From J054 sp963850255 (GTDB lineage: Bacteria; Pseudomonadota; Gammaproteobacteria; Steroidobacterales; GCA-2729495), in NCBI GenBank assembly GCA_963850255.1, contig CAWKLL010000024.1, positions 310,001-374,000 on the forward strand: a DNA stretch of 64,000 bases. The letters run 5' to 3'. The translations under genes and the position numbers were made by a program. This document shows, piece after piece, positions 8,784 through 17,124 of this stretch (the first letter of the stretch is position 1; each line of letters starts with the position of its first letter). Under the pieces are notes generated by a model, which was not told the origin of the DNA, ran no database searches, and worked only from the letters and a program-made list of their open reading frames with translations.

Positions 8784-10034
8784 TTATTCCGGCGCTTTGG
8801 TGAACTCGGGGTAGGCCTCCAGGCCACACTCGCCGATATCCACGCCTTCATACTCTTCCTCTTCCGAGACGCGAATGCCGATGATCGCGCGCAGGGCAAA
8901 CCAGACCACGAAGCTGGTGCTGAATACCCAGGCAAAGATGGTGGCAATGCCAATCAGCTGGCTCACCAGCGACGCATCGGGGTTAGACAGGCAGACGGCC
9001 AGCAAGCCCCAGATGCCGACGACACCGTGCACGGAAATGGCGCCGACGGGATCGTCGATCTTGAACCAGCGGTCCATCATTACGATGGACGGTACGACCA
9101 GCAGGCCGCCGATCGCGCCGATAAAGGTCGCCAGCATCGGCGCGGGTGTCAGCGGTTCGGCGGTAATCGCCACCAGCCCGGCCAGCGCACCGTTAAGTGC
9201 CATGGTCAGATCGGCTTTGCCGAACCAGAAGCGCGCCAGGATCAGCGCCGCCACCAGACCGCCGGCAGCGGCCATGTTGGTATTGACGAAAACCAGCGCC
9301 ACGGCATTGGCTTCGCCGACATCCGATACCTTGAGTTCGGAGCCGCCGTTAAAGCCGAACCAGCCCAGCCAGAGAATCAGGGTGCCGAGGGTAGCCAGCG
9401 GCAGATTGGAGCCCGGAATGGCATTTACCTGTCCGCTTTTGCTGTACTTGCCTTTGCGCGCGCCAAGCAGAATCACGCCGGCCAGCGCGGCTGCAGCGCC
9501 GCACATATGCACGACACCGGATCCGGCGAAGTCCAGAAAGCCCAGCTCGTCGAGAAAGCCGCCGCCCCATTTCCAGTAGCCCTGAACGGGATAGATGAAA
9601 CCCGTGAGTACTACGGCGAAGGCGAAGAATGACCACAACTTCATGCGCTCGGCCACGGCACCAGAGACGATGGACATGGCGGTGGCGACAAATACCACCT
9701 GGAAGAAGAAATCCGACAGGTTGGAATAGTAGGGCGCATCGTCACCACCCGCGATCACGTCGGCGGCCGCATTGTCTGCGGCGGTCAGCATGCTAAGGCC
9801 CGGGATAACGCCGTTGCCGTCGCCATACATGATGCCGTAGCCGCACAGCATGTACATGATGCAGGCGATGGAATACAGGCCGACGTTCTTGGTCAGAATC
9901 TCCGCCGTATTCTTGGCGCGCACCAGGCCCGCCTCGAGCATGGTGAAGCCGGCGGCCATCCACATGACCAGCGCTCCACAGACAAGAAAATAGAAAGTAT
10001 CCAGCGCGTAGCTGAGTTCCAGTACCTGATCCAT
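8784..10034 (-). CDS. amtB: Ammonium transporter AmtB
   Basis: 416 aa integral membrane channel for ammonia/ammonium. The twin-histidine pore residues lie in GSGVVHMCG and ISVHGVVGIWG, and the family signature around DFAGSGVVH is intact. About eleven membrane helices can be counted. The short cytoplasmic C-terminus (SEEEEYEGVDIGECG) is the part that contacts PII. It lies 25 bp downstream of glnK, the classic glnK-amtB operon in which PII plugs the channel when nitrogen is plentiful. Expression is expected from the sigma-54 promoter upstream of glnK. Confidence 0.97.
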   Translation of the reverse strand: MDQVLELSYALDTFYFLVCGALVMWMAAGFTMLEAGLVRAKNTAEILTKNVGLYSIACIMYMLCGYGIMYGDGNGVIPGLSMLTAADNAAADVIAGGDDAPYYSNLSDFFFQVVFVATAMSIVSGAVAERMKLWSFFAFAVVLTGFIYPVQGYWKWGGGFLDELGFLDFAGSGVVHMCGAAAALAGVILLGARKGKYSKSGQVNAIPGSNLPLATLGTLILWLGWFGFNGGSELKVSDVGEANAVALVFVNTNMAAAGGLVAALILARFWFGKADLTMALNGALAGLVAITAEPLTPAPMLATFIGAIGGLLVVPSIVMMDRWFKIDDPVGAISVHGVVGIWGLLAVCLSNPDASLVSQLIGIATIFAWVFSTSFVVWFALRAIIGIRVSEEEEYEGVDIGECGLEAYPEFTKAPE

Positions 10035-10059
10035 TGCAATTCTCCTTGGTCAGTGTTGG

Positions 10060-10398
10060 TCAGACGGCTTCCGCGCCGGTTTCACCGGTACGAATGCGCA
10101 CGACCTCGGCCAGGTCACTGACGAAAATTTTGCCGTCACCGATCTTGCCGGTGCGGGCGGTGTTGACGATGGCTTCCACCACTTGTTCGGCGATCTCATC
10201 GGCTACGGCCATCTCGATCTTTGTCTTGGGCAGGAAATCCACCACGTACTCGGCGCCGCGATAGAGTTCGGTGTGGCCACGCTGGCGGCCGAAACCCTTG
10301 ACCTCGGTGACCGTTATGCCCTGGATGCCGATATCGGCGACGGCCTGACGGACGTCGTCGAGCTTGAACGGCTTGATGATTGCAGTAATGAGCTTCAT
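10060..10398 (-). CDS. glnK: PII nitrogen regulatory protein GlnK
   Basis: 112 aa, the standard PII length. The T-loop carries the uridylylation site Tyr51 (YRGAEYVVDFLPK), and the C-terminal signature TGKIGDGKIFV is intact. It reports nitrogen and 2-oxoglutarate status and binds AmtB. It is called GlnK rather than GlnB from its linkage to amtB; the sequence alone cannot exclude that it serves both roles. A long leader of about 280 nt separates it from the predicted sigma-54 promoter. Confidence 0.95.
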   Translation of the reverse strand: MKLITAIIKPFKLDDVRQAVADIGIQGITVTEVKGFGRQRGHTELYRGAEYVVDFLPKTKIEMAVADEIAEQVVEAIVNTARTGKIGDGKIFVSDLAEVVRIRTGETGAEAV

Positions 10399-10484
10399 TG
10401 ATTCGACTCCTCGTCACTGTGTGCTCTGACGTTTGGCAGCGTTGCACGCGTCGCCCGAAAACAGGCGCACGCTGTGCTGCCGAT

Positions 10485-10619
10485 CTATTTAGTTGCTGAA
10501 AGTAAGGAAAGTCTTAACCACGCCCGCATAGCAGCGGTGCCTTCGTTGACGGTGATGTCTGCAGCCATGGCGGGTGCAGGCATCAGCATCGTGGGTGCGG
10601 CGGACGGGTATTTGTGCAT
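10485..10619 (-). CDS. Possible small ORF in the glnK leader
   Basis: A 44-residue reading frame (MHKYPSAAPTMLMPAPAMAA at the start, ending LSATK) lies between the predicted sigma-54 start site and glnK. The upstream AGAAGTAGAAAC is only a weak ribosome-binding site. I do not recognise the peptide. It may be a nitrogen-regulated small protein, the remnant of a longer gene, or chance. It is reported because it is the only open frame in this leader on the transcribed strand. Confidence 0.2.
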   Translation of the reverse strand: MHKYPSAAPTMLMPAPAMAADITVNEGTAAMRAWLRLSLLSATK

Positions 10620-10692
10620 GTTTCTACTTCTATTGTTGATTGCGATGCGATGGGCTGAGTGCCACCATCACCCGCTACCCGAAAGCCTTTAA

Positions 10693-10707
10693 GCAGTTTC
10701 CGTGCCA
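10693..10707 (-). promoter_or_regulatory. Sigma-54 (RpoN) promoter of glnK-amtB
   Basis: On the minus strand the sequence TGGCACGGAAACTGC matches the sigma-54 consensus TGGCACG-N4-TTGC with a single mismatch and exact GG-N10-GC spacing. Transcription would start near 10681, giving a leader of about 280 nt before glnK. The NtrC-like site lies 64 bp upstream, the usual geometry for an enhancer. Confidence 0.75.
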
Positions 10708-10770
10708 ACTCGGCATAGCGTTTGCGTTCAGAGGTTTACAGACGGGAGTTATTGAGGGGCAGCAGGCTCA

Positions 10771-10787
10771 TGCACCAGTACGGTGCG
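10771..10787. promoter_or_regulatory. NtrC enhancer-binding site
   Basis: TGCACCAGTACGGTGCG matches the dyad consensus TGCAC-N7-GTGCA except for the last base. Its position upstream of the sigma-54 element of the glnK-amtB operon supports NtrC binding. It also lies 75 bp before the ubiK start, but ubiK is not known to be nitrogen controlled. Confidence 0.65.
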
Positions 10788-10861
10788 CCGCAGGCGGGCT
10801 GATGCCATTTCATGAGGCAGGCGAGGGGCGCTTGATGGCCCCGACAACAGGTTGAACAAGC

Positions 10862-11128
10862 ATGGAAAACAGTTTTGTCAGAGATCTCGCTGGACGCCTG
10901 GCGCGCAATGTGCCGCAGGGCCTGCAGACCGCCGGTGCTGACCTGGAGCGAAATTTTGAAAGCGTGTTGCAGGCCGCCTTTAACCGGCTCGAGCTGGTCA
11001 CGCGCGAAGAGTTCGACGTGCAGCGCAAGTTACTCCAGCGCAGTCGCGAAAAGCTCGACGCCCTGCAGGCCGAACTGGACAAACTGCAGACCGCCAACAC
11101 TGCCGGTAAACAATCCGCAACGGACTGA
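10862..11128 (+). CDS. ubiK: UbiK, ubiquinone biosynthesis accessory factor (BMFP/YqiC family)
   Basis: 88 aa. An N-terminal amphipathic segment is followed by a C-terminal coiled coil (LVTREEFDVQRKLLQRSREK then a heptad run), the BMFP/YqiC family shape. UbiK assists the Ubi complex in aerobic ubiquinone synthesis and binds membranes as a trimeric coiled coil. It sits 3 bp before comM, and the glnK-amtB // ubiK-comM arrangement is also found in pseudomonads. Confidence 0.9.
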   Translation: MENSFVRDLAGRLARNVPQGLQTAGADLERNFESVLQAAFNRLELVTREEFDVQRKLLQRSREKLDALQAELDKLQTANTAGKQSATD

Positions 11129-11131
11129 CCG

Positions 11132-12652
11132 ATGCCGCTGGCGACGGTACTGACGCGTGGCCAGCAAGGGCTGGACGCGCCGCAGGTCATTGTCGAGGTA
11201 GAGCCATCCGGCGGATTGCCCGGACTGATTATCGTTGGCCTGGTTGAAACGGCCCTGCGCGAGAGTCGCCAGCGAGTGCGCGCGGCCCTGCGTTCAGCCG
11301 GCTTCGAAGTGCCGCGCCGCAAGATTACGGTCAACCTGGCGCCGGCAGATTTACCCAAAGCCGGCGGGCGCTTCGATCTGGCCATCGCGCTGGGCATTCT
11401 GGCTTCGACCAGGCAGCTACCCCTGGAGTCACTGGCCGGTCGTGAGTTTTTCGGTGAATTGGCTTTTAGCGGCAGTCTGCGGGCGTCTCCTGCCCTGCTG
11501 CCGGCCCTGGCCGCGGCCCTGCAGGCCGGACGGAATTGCATAGTGCCGCGCGATTGCGCCGCCGAGGCCGGCTTACTGGCGGATTCTCGGGTGTCGCTGG
11601 CCGATGATCTACTGGCCGTGGTGCGGCATCTGCGCGGTGAAGCGGAGCTGATGGCAGCACCCCGCAGCGGTTTCCCGGCTGAGCAGCCTGGCGCTGTCGA
11701 TCTGGGCGATGTCCGCGGGCAGCTGCGGGCCCGCCGCGCGCTGGAAATCGCCGCCGCCGGGGCCCACAACCTGCTGCTGCTTGGCCCGCCCGGCACGGGC
11801 AAAAGCATGTTGGCACGCCGTATGGCGGGATTGTTGCCAGCCTTATCTGAGGCCGCCGCCCTGGAGTGCGCGATGTTGCGTTCAGTGGCCGGCCGTCCGG
11901 CTGCGGATTTCACCCTGCGACCGCCACTACGCAGCCCGCATCACAGCGCTTCGGCGGTGGCATTGGTGGGCGGCGGCAGCCCGCCGCGGCCCGGTGAGAT
12001 TTCGCTGGCGCACAATGGTGTGCTGTTTCTTGATGAATTGCCGGAGTTCTCGCGGCCGGTGCTGGAGGCGCTGCGTGAGCCCATTGAAGCGGGTTGCGTC
12101 AACATTGCGCGGGCCGGTTACAACGTCGATTTTCCCGCGCGCTTTCAATTGGTGGCGGCCATGAATCCCTGCCCCTGCGGCTATGCCGGCGATTTGCGGC
12201 GCGAATGTCGTTGCAGCCCGGCCGAAGTGGCGCGCTATCGCAACCGAATTTCAGGACCTTTTCTCGACCGCCTGGATATGCTGGTAGAACTGCAGCGCGA
12301 GCCGCTTACGGATGAATACCTGCAAGTCAGTTCGGCCGGGGAGGATTCGGCCAGCGTGCGCAGCCGGGTGACTTGCGCGCGCGTCCTGCAAATGCAGCGG
12401 CGGGCCTGTACCAATCGAAGTCTCAGTGGCAACGCCCTGCGCCAGGACTGTCGCCTGGATCGAGGCGGGCGACGGTTATTGTCGACGGCGGTGGAGCGCC
12501 TGTACCTGTCGGCCCGGGCTTGCGATAACAGCCTCAGGGTGGCGCGCAGTATCGCGGATCTGGCCGGCGAGCCTGAGGTCCGCGCCGCGCACCTCAGCGA
12601 GGCGCTGAGCTTGCGGGCCGGCTGGCCCGGGGAGGATGCAGGATCCGTTTAG
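11132..12652 (+). CDS. comM: YifB/ComM family Mg-chelatase-like AAA+ ATPase
   Basis: 506 aa. An N-terminal ChlI-like (Lon-protease-like) domain covers about residues 20-170, an AAA+ domain has Walker A at 218-225 (GPPGTGKS) and Walker B (VLFLDELPEF), and a Mg_chelatase C-terminal helical domain ends the protein. ComM is a hexameric branch-migration helicase that helps integrate DNA during natural transformation; YifB homologues occur widely in non-competent species too. Immediately downstream of ubiK. Its last 4 bp overlap the convergent cytochrome c5 gene. Confidence 0.93.
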   Translation: MPLATVLTRGQQGLDAPQVIVEVEPSGGLPGLIIVGLVETALRESRQRVRAALRSAGFEVPRRKITVNLAPADLPKAGGRFDLAIALGILASTRQLPLESLAGREFFGELAFSGSLRASPALLPALAAALQAGRNCIVPRDCAAEAGLLADSRVSLADDLLAVVRHLRGEAELMAAPRSGFPAEQPGAVDLGDVRGQLRARRALEIAAAGAHNLLLLGPPGTGKSMLARRMAGLLPALSEAAALECAMLRSVAGRPAADFTLRPPLRSPHHSASAVALVGGGSPPRPGEISLAHNGVLFLDELPEFSRPVLEALREPIEAGCVNIARAGYNVDFPARFQLVAAMNPCPCGYAGDLRRECRCSPAEVARYRNRISGPFLDRLDMLVELQREPLTDEYLQVSSAGEDSASVRSRVTCARVLQMQRRACTNRSLSGNALRQDCRLDRGGRRLLSTAVERLYLSARACDNSLRVARSIADLAGEPEVRAAHLSEALSLRAGWPGEDAGSV

Positions 12653-13173
12653 CTCGACTCGTCGAGCATGTAGGTCATGGCGGCGAGGATTTCCTCATCG
12701 GAAAGATCCACGCGCCCGCCTTTCGGCGGCATATATCCGGCTTCGCCCTGATAACCGTTAATCACGTGCTGCTGGAGCGTTTCCATGCCCTGGCCGATGC
12801 GCGGTGCCCAGAGCGCGACGTCACCGGTCTTCGGTGCTCCACCGATGCCGGCGCCATGGCAGGCCAGGCAGGCGGCGTTATAGACCTGCGGACCCGACAT
12901 CGCCACAGCCACCGGTTGCGGCTTGGCCACTTCGGCGTCGGCCTGGGCATTGTCCGGCATCGCCTGACCTTCGATGGCCACCGTACCCAACGGCGCAATG
13001 CGTTCCAGCACCTGCTCCTGGTAGGTCTTGTCAATCAGCACATAGGCTTCCTGGGTCTGACTGGCGACATAGCGGGCCAGCAGGAACAGGGCAAAGGTGA
13101 TAGCCACCAGAATGCCGATGACAATAATGAAAAGGTCGAAGAACCGCTGGTCCTGATTGATGGTCGTATTCAC
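12649..13173 (-). CDS. Membrane-anchored cytochrome c5 family protein
   Basis: 174 aa. One N-terminal membrane anchor (residues 13-35, FIIVIGILVAITFALFLLA), a linker of about 60 residues and a monoheme cytochrome c domain with the heme motif CLACH at 102-106 and axial Met148 (GYMPPKGG). This matches cytochrome c5, a periplasm-facing electron carrier to terminal oxidases or other acceptors. No oxidase gene is adjacent. It converges on comM with a 4-bp overlap. Confidence 0.9.
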   Translation of the reverse strand: MNTTINQDQRFFDLFIIVIGILVAITFALFLLARYVASQTQEAYVLIDKTYQEQVLERIAPLGTVAIEGQAMPDNAQADAEVAKPQPVAVAMSGPQVYNAACLACHGAGIGGAPKTGDVALWAPRIGQGMETLQQHVINGYQGEAGYMPPKGGRVDLSDEEILAAMTYMLDESS

Positions 13174-13245
13174 TTATTTTTCCGCTGTCGGTATGGGCTG
13201 ACCGAGCTTGAGTGGCCGGGAATTATAAAGAGATTACCCATGCGC

Positions 13246-13971
13246 TTAAAGCGGCGTCTTATCGCTGTGGCCTGACGGCAGCCGCAGCGGCGATGCGAAA
13301 TCCAGCACCCCGGCCAACTCGCGCAGATTCTCAAGGTCAGTAATCCGCACGCGCTCGCTGCCTTGTCGCTGGATCAGGCCCTTCTGTTCCAGCTGGGTCA
13401 GGCTGCGGCTGACGGTCTCCTTTTTCAGTCCAAGAAAATCCGCAATATCAATCCGGCTCATGGGCAGGTCGACCACCGCCAGGCTGGGATCGTTGTCATC
13501 GGCAATGGCTGCGCTCAAACGGTAACGATGGCGCAGGTACAGTATGAATACGGCCAGGCGTTCCCGGGCGGTGCGCTGGCCGAGGCTATAGGCCAGGTCG
13601 ACCAGGTTCTCCATCACCCGGAATATCATGGCTATAAAAGCCCGGTCTGCTTTGCTGTCGGCGGCCAATCGCTGGTCGAGGAGCTCGCGGGGCCGGCTAA
13701 CGATGCGGCTTGCTGTAACGGCTTCGACGGTAAAAAAATAGCGGTCGGTGGCGGTCAGGCCGACAAAATTGTCCGGAAACAAAAAACTCAACACCTGCCG
13801 GCGACCGTCGCGGCCAAGTCGGCTGACCATCAGGACGCCGGAGACAATATTAAAAACTTCCTCGGCCGGTTCGCCCTCGTGAATCAGCACGTCACCCGGT
13901 GCCAGCTCGCGCTGCGGTGCCTGGTCAAAAACGTCCAGAAACAGGTCGTCGGCGGGCGCTTCTCTACTCAT
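13246..13971 (-). CDS. Crp/Fnr family transcription regulator, FixK/DNR-like
   Basis: 241 aa. The cyclic-nucleotide-binding fold spans about residues 15-135 and a Crp-type winged helix lies at about 165-220 (MSRIDIADFLGLKKETVSRS). The recognition helix carries the E-x-x-S-R pattern typical of FNR/FixK proteins that bind TTGAT-N4-ATCAA. No N-terminal cysteine cluster is present, so it should not hold the FNR [4Fe-4S] oxygen sensor; FixK and DNR are such cysteine-poor relatives. With FixLJ at 25.7-27.5 kb it could form a FixLJ-K cascade; that link is inferred. Confidence 0.85.
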   Translation of the reverse strand: MSREAPADDLFLDVFDQAPQRELAPGDVLIHEGEPAEEVFNIVSGVLMVSRLGRDGRRQVLSFLFPDNFVGLTATDRYFFTVEAVTASRIVSRPRELLDQRLAADSKADRAFIAMIFRVMENLVDLAYSLGQRTARERLAVFILYLRHRYRLSAAIADDNDPSLAVVDLPMSRIDIADFLGLKKETVSRSLTQLEQKGLIQRQGSERVRITDLENLRELAGVLDFASPLRLPSGHSDKTPL

Positions 13972-14101
13972 GGGTTTAGCATCCTCCGGCCGTCCCAGCG
14001 GCGCAAGCGCCGGTTCCCCGCATTAGCGACGCGGAGTACACTGACGCCCGCGAGCGGGTCGGCGCCCAAGCCTTGCATCAATTAGACTACGCCGAACGCG
14101 T

Positions 14102-14178
<77 letters not shown>

Positions 14179-14188
14179 TAAACGAAAA

Positions 14189-14213
14189 CGGGGGCATAGC
14201 CCCCGATTTTGTT
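14189..14213 (+). terminator. Terminator of tRNA-Arg (copy 1)
   Basis: Perfect 7-bp stem CGGGGGC / GCCCCCG around an ATA loop, followed by ATTTTGTTT; it begins 11 bp after the tRNA CCA end. Confidence 0.85.
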
Positions 14214-14354
14214 TGTGGGGAGTCCGGAGCCCGGTGAGAAGCCCAGGTTCGACAAAATCGCAGCGCGATTTTGGACGCGCGCAGCGCGCCCCGCAGGGGT
14301 GAGCAGTCGTACCCGGCTGCGAATCAATCCCTCCGGGCGCGCCATAAACGAAAA

Positions 14355-14379
14355 CGGGGGCATAGCCCCCGATTTTGTT
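14355..14379 (+). terminator. Duplicate terminator in repeat copy 2
   Basis: Identical hairpin and T-rich tail to the one at 14189-14213, carried along in the second repeat unit. It has no full tRNA in front of it. Confidence 0.8.
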
Positions 14380-14446
14380 TGTGGGGAGTCCGGAGCCCGG
14401 TGAGAAGCCCAGGTTCGACAAAATCGCCGCAGCGATTTGGGACCCG

Positions 14447-14701
14447 CTAATCGTCTTCTGTTTGCGTGTCGCCCTGCCCGCTTAACAGCAGTGCGCGGCG
14501 GCCTGACGGTTTGCGGTCGCGGGGCTTGCGCCGCCGCTCCTGCAGCGGTGCCCGCGCCGTTGATGCCGACTTTTCCCCGGACTTGATGTCGCGTTTTTGT
14601 TCGGAGACCAGTCCGGACACATAGGAGTCCCAGCCAGCGGTGGCCTCGTAGATGTCAGCGTCATCGCCAGTCTGGCTGGCCTGATGTTTCTTGCCTTCCA
14701 T
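14447..14701 (-). CDS. Small basic hypothetical protein
   Basis: 84 aa, not recognised. The N-terminal half is acidic and probably folded (GWDSYVSGLVSEQKRDIKSG); the C-terminal half is Arg/Lys-rich (ERRRKPRDRKPSGRR). A good ribosome-binding site (AAGGA, 6 nt before the ATG) supports translation. It stands alone between the tRNA repeat and a divergent membrane protein. The basic tail could bind nucleic acid, but that is only inference. Confidence 0.6.
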   Translation of the reverse strand: MEGKKHQASQTGDDADIYEATAGWDSYVSGLVSEQKRDIKSGEKSASTARAPLQERRRKPRDRKPSGRRALLLSGQGDTQTEDD

Positions 14702-14903
14702 GGCTTGTCCTTGGGAATTAGCTTCGCAGTGAAAACCTTACTCGCATCCCGGCAGTGTTGCGGGGTGCCTGGTTCACATTCTCAGGCACCGTTGCCGTTT
14801 CGGCCGGCGGACAATAATAATCGCCGAGCGCCGCTATGCAAGGGCTGAGCCTGCTGCGTGGCAGCGAAAGGGACGTCGGTTAAGATGCGGCTTAAACCCT
14901 GCG

Positions 14904-15266
14904 ATGAGGAGCCGGGCGCGCGTGGGATTCTCTTTGTTTGGCGGGCTTGCCTGGCTGGTGGCGCTGATTGGCAGTGTACTTTGGCCAGGTTTGCTGGCCT
15001 GGGGTTACAGCCGTTGGCAGGCTGCGCGTATTGTCGATCGCGAGCGTTTTCTGCGTTGGGGCATTCCGTTGGCCTATATCGTGATTCTCGGGCTGCACGC
15101 TTTGCTGGGACTTTGGATACGTGCAGCCGCTGAAGCTGATCCGGCGGCGCGATCCTGGCTGGATTTATGGGGGCCGCTGATTGCTGTGTTGCTGATCGAG
15201 AATGGCCTGGCGCTGTTCGCGCTAAACCGCTTGCAGGTGTATCAGCGCGCAGTGCCGCGGCGCTGA
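14904..15266 (+). CDS. Small integral membrane protein, unknown
   Basis: 120 aa with three predicted membrane segments (residues about 9-33, 51-75 and 88-107) separated by short charged loops. I recognise no family. First of the run of small plus-strand genes extending to 25.4 kb, 13 bp before a thioesterase gene. Confidence 0.6.
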   Translation: MRSRARVGFSLFGGLAWLVALIGSVLWPGLLAWGYSRWQAARIVDRERFLRWGIPLAYIVILGLHALLGLWIRAAAEADPAARSWLDLWGPLIAVLLIENGLALFALNRLQVYQRAVPRR

Positions 15267-15279
15267 CAGATAAACTGGT

Positions 15280-15765
15280 GTGATGAAACAAACCAAGAAA
15301 GCGTTCCAGGATCTGATGCATGGCAATCATTGCTTCGGCTGTGGTGCTGACAATGACGGCGGCCTGAAGATCAAGAGCTACTGGCTGAATGATGATCAGT
15401 CCATTTGTCGATTCAAGCCGGCGAGCGCGCATTCGGCTGCAGCGGATTCCATTTTGAACGGCGGAATTGTCGCCACGTTGATTGACTGCCACAGTATTTG
15501 CACGGCCATGGCCCATGCCTATCGCGACGCGGGACGGGAGATCGGCACTACACCGAATATCTGGTACGCGACCGGTGCCCTGCAAATCAAGTATCTAAAA
15601 CCGACGGCCTTGTGGGGTCATGTCGAATTGATCGCCCGGGTTGCCGAAGCCGGAGCGCGCAAGACGTTGGTTCACTGCGAGCTGAGCGGGCAGGGCGAAC
15701 GCTGCGTAACGGCAGAGGTTGTTGCCGTGCGAGTGCCGGACAGCTGGCTGTCGAGTCACGCATGA
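15280..15765 (+). CDS. PaaI-type hotdog thioesterase
   Basis: 161 aa. Hotdog-fold thioesterase of the PaaI/4HBT type: FGCGADNDGGLKIK near the N-terminus, then ILNGGIVATLIDCHS, which corresponds to the G-G-x(2)-D catalytic helix region, and the strand ALQIKYLKPT. It likely hydrolyses an acyl-CoA; the substrate cannot be told. Start is GTG at 15280 or, as likely, the ATG at 15283. Its stop overlaps the next gene's start (ATGA). Confidence 0.85.
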   Translation: MMKQTKKAFQDLMHGNHCFGCGADNDGGLKIKSYWLNDDQSICRFKPASAHSAAADSILNGGIVATLIDCHSICTAMAHAYRDAGREIGTTPNIWYATGALQIKYLKPTALWGHVELIARVAEAGARKTLVHCELSGQGERCVTAEVVAVRVPDSWLSSHA

Positions 15766-16229
15766 GCGCTCAGCTGTTACCGGTAACCGCGCGCAGTGCC
15801 TGGAGTGAGGATGAAATCGCGGCCTATTTCCTGCGTACCCCGACGCCCCTGCGTCTGGCGGTTATGCACAAGGGTGCGCCGATGATTTGCTCGCTCTGGT
15901 ATCTGTATGACCAGGGTCAGCTCTGGTGCGCAACCCAGGCAGATGCCTTAGTCGTGCGCGCGTTGCGGGCAGACCCTGCTTGCGGCTTCGAGGTCGCCAA
16001 TAACCAGCCCCCGTATTGCGGCGTGCGCGGCCAGGGTCAGGTCGAAGTGCATGAGCACGGCGGGCTGGCGATGCTGGAGCGTTTGATCCTGCGTTATCTT
16101 GGCGGCACCGACACGAGTTTCGCGCAGTGGCTGCTAAACCGGGAAGAGCCGGAAGTTGCATTGGCTATTCGGCCGAGCTGGATTACTGCCTGGGATTATT
16201 CAGGCCGCATGCACGGCGCTGAAAAATAG
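15762..16229 (+). CDS. Pyridoxamine 5'-phosphate oxidase-like FMN-binding split-barrel protein
   Basis: 155 aa from the ATG that overlaps the thioesterase stop by 4 bp. The sequence has the flavin split-barrel pattern: LRLAVMHKGAPMICSLWYLY (first strands), GQLWCATQADALVVRAL (second sheet and phosphate-binding region) and VRGQGQVEVHEHG. PPOX-like proteins bind FMN, F420 or heme; PdxH-specific substrate residues are not evident, so a vitamin B6 role should not be assumed. Confidence 0.7.
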   Translation: MSAQLLPVTARSAWSEDEIAAYFLRTPTPLRLAVMHKGAPMICSLWYLYDQGQLWCATQADALVVRALRADPACGFEVANNQPPYCGVRGQGQVEVHEHGGLAMLERLILRYLGGTDTSFAQWLLNREEPEVALAIRPSWITAWDYSGRMHGAEK

Positions 16230-16248
16230 GACCTGGGGGCCTTTTTGC

Positions 16249-16653
16249 ATGTTGCTGACTCGCCGTCAGAAATGGACAATCCTGCTGATCGAAACCGGCG
16301 TACTGGTGCTGGCGGCCATCTGGCTCTTGTCAGGTATTGGCCGGCTGGCCGAGCCCTCGGCCTGGCTGCTGGCGCTTGTGCTGATAGCCCTCGGCGATCT
16401 TGCGACGGCCCTGATCATGCAGCGCATAGCGCCGACCCGTGTCCTCCTCGCGCCCGGTGAGGCCGGTCGCCATAGTGCTGCCGTACTGCGGGGCTTTGAG
16501 CAGAGCAACGCGGGCGTGATCCGGGTGCGCGGTGAAATCTGGCGTGCGCGCAGCCGAGACGGCCAGTTGCTGCGGCCTGGTGACCGGGTGCATATCCTGG
16601 CGCGAGACGGCCTGGTGCTGGAGGTTGAGCCCGCACGCGGCGCAGGCGAGTGA
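16249..16653 (+). CDS. Short NfeD-like membrane protein
   Basis: 134 aa. Two membrane helices (residues about 9-30 and 37-58) and a C-terminal OB-fold of NfeD type (VRGEIWRARSRDGQLLRPGD then VHILARDGLVLEVEP). Short NfeD proteins usually partner stomatin-like proteins, but no stomatin gene is adjacent here. The start chosen is the ATG at 16249; upstream frame overlaps the preceding gene. Overlaps the DUF2214 gene by 4 bp. Confidence 0.75.
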   Translation: MLLTRRQKWTILLIETGVLVLAAIWLLSGIGRLAEPSAWLLALVLIALGDLATALIMQRIAPTRVLLAPGEAGRHSAAVLRGFEQSNAGVIRVRGEIWRARSRDGQLLRPGDRVHILARDGLVLEVEPARGAGE

Positions 16654-17102
16654 CGCTGGTTTTTGCCTACCTGCATCATCTGGCGGCTTTCGCGCTGGTC
16701 GCGGCGCTGAGCGTTGAGCTGGTGTTATTGCGTCTTCCGCTGGACAGCCTCAACCTGATTCGCCTGCAACGCGTCGACCTGGTTTATGGCCTGGCGGCGG
16801 TGCTGATTCTCGTTGCCGGATTTGGCCGGGCTTTGTTTTTCGAGAAAGGCTGGGCCTGGTATGCGGCCAATCCGGCTTTCGCCTGGAAGCTTGCCCTGTT
16901 TCTGTTAGTCGGCGTTATTTCTATCTATCCGACCCTGCGCTTTATGCAATGGCGCAAGCAGTTGCGCCTGGGGCGGCGCGTGCAGGTATCCGCGCGCGAC
17001 CAGGTCTGGTTACCGCGCGCGGTGACCCTGGAATTAGTTTTGGTGGCGGTAATCGTTGCCTGCGCTATTCTCATGGCCCGCGGTGTAGTTCTGGCAGCCT
17101 GA
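16650..17102 (+). CDS. DUF2214 family membrane protein
   Basis: 150 aa, four predicted membrane helices with the DUF2214 pattern: FAYLHHLAAFALVAALSVEL at the start, RVDLVYGLAAVLILVAGFGR, FEKGWAWYAANPAFAWKL and a final helix. Its conserved His pair near the N-terminus (YLHHLA) resembles other heme- or metal-binding membrane families, though no function is established. Starts with GTG overlapping the NfeD-like stop. Confidence 0.8.
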   Translation: MTLVFAYLHHLAAFALVAALSVELVLLRLPLDSLNLIRLQRVDLVYGLAAVLILVAGFGRALFFEKGWAWYAANPAFAWKLALFLLVGVISIYPTLRFMQWRKQLRLGRRVQVSARDQVWLPRAVTLELVLVAVIVACAILMARGVVLAA

Positions 17103-17124
17103 GGTTCAGGCTGGGAGAGTCAAT

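Larger units (their letters stand above)
10399..10861. other. 463-bp intergenic control region between glnK and ubiK
   Basis: Divergent intergenic stretch. Its contents are a sigma-54 promoter facing glnK (10693-10707), an NtrC-type palindrome (10771-10787), the small frame at 10485-10619, and a long glnK leader. A plus-strand open frame at 10474-10692 has no family resemblance and overlaps the leader. I see no terminator hairpin in it. Confidence 0.7.

Noticed and set aside
10474..10692. 72-codon plus-strand frame between glnK and ubiK
   Set aside because: Runs against the glnK leader, overlaps the sigma-54 promoter region, and has no ribosome-binding site or family match.
10810..11913. 367-codon minus-strand open frame
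   Set aside because: Antisense to ubiK and comM, both convincing; Ser/Arg-rich composition typical of a shadow frame.
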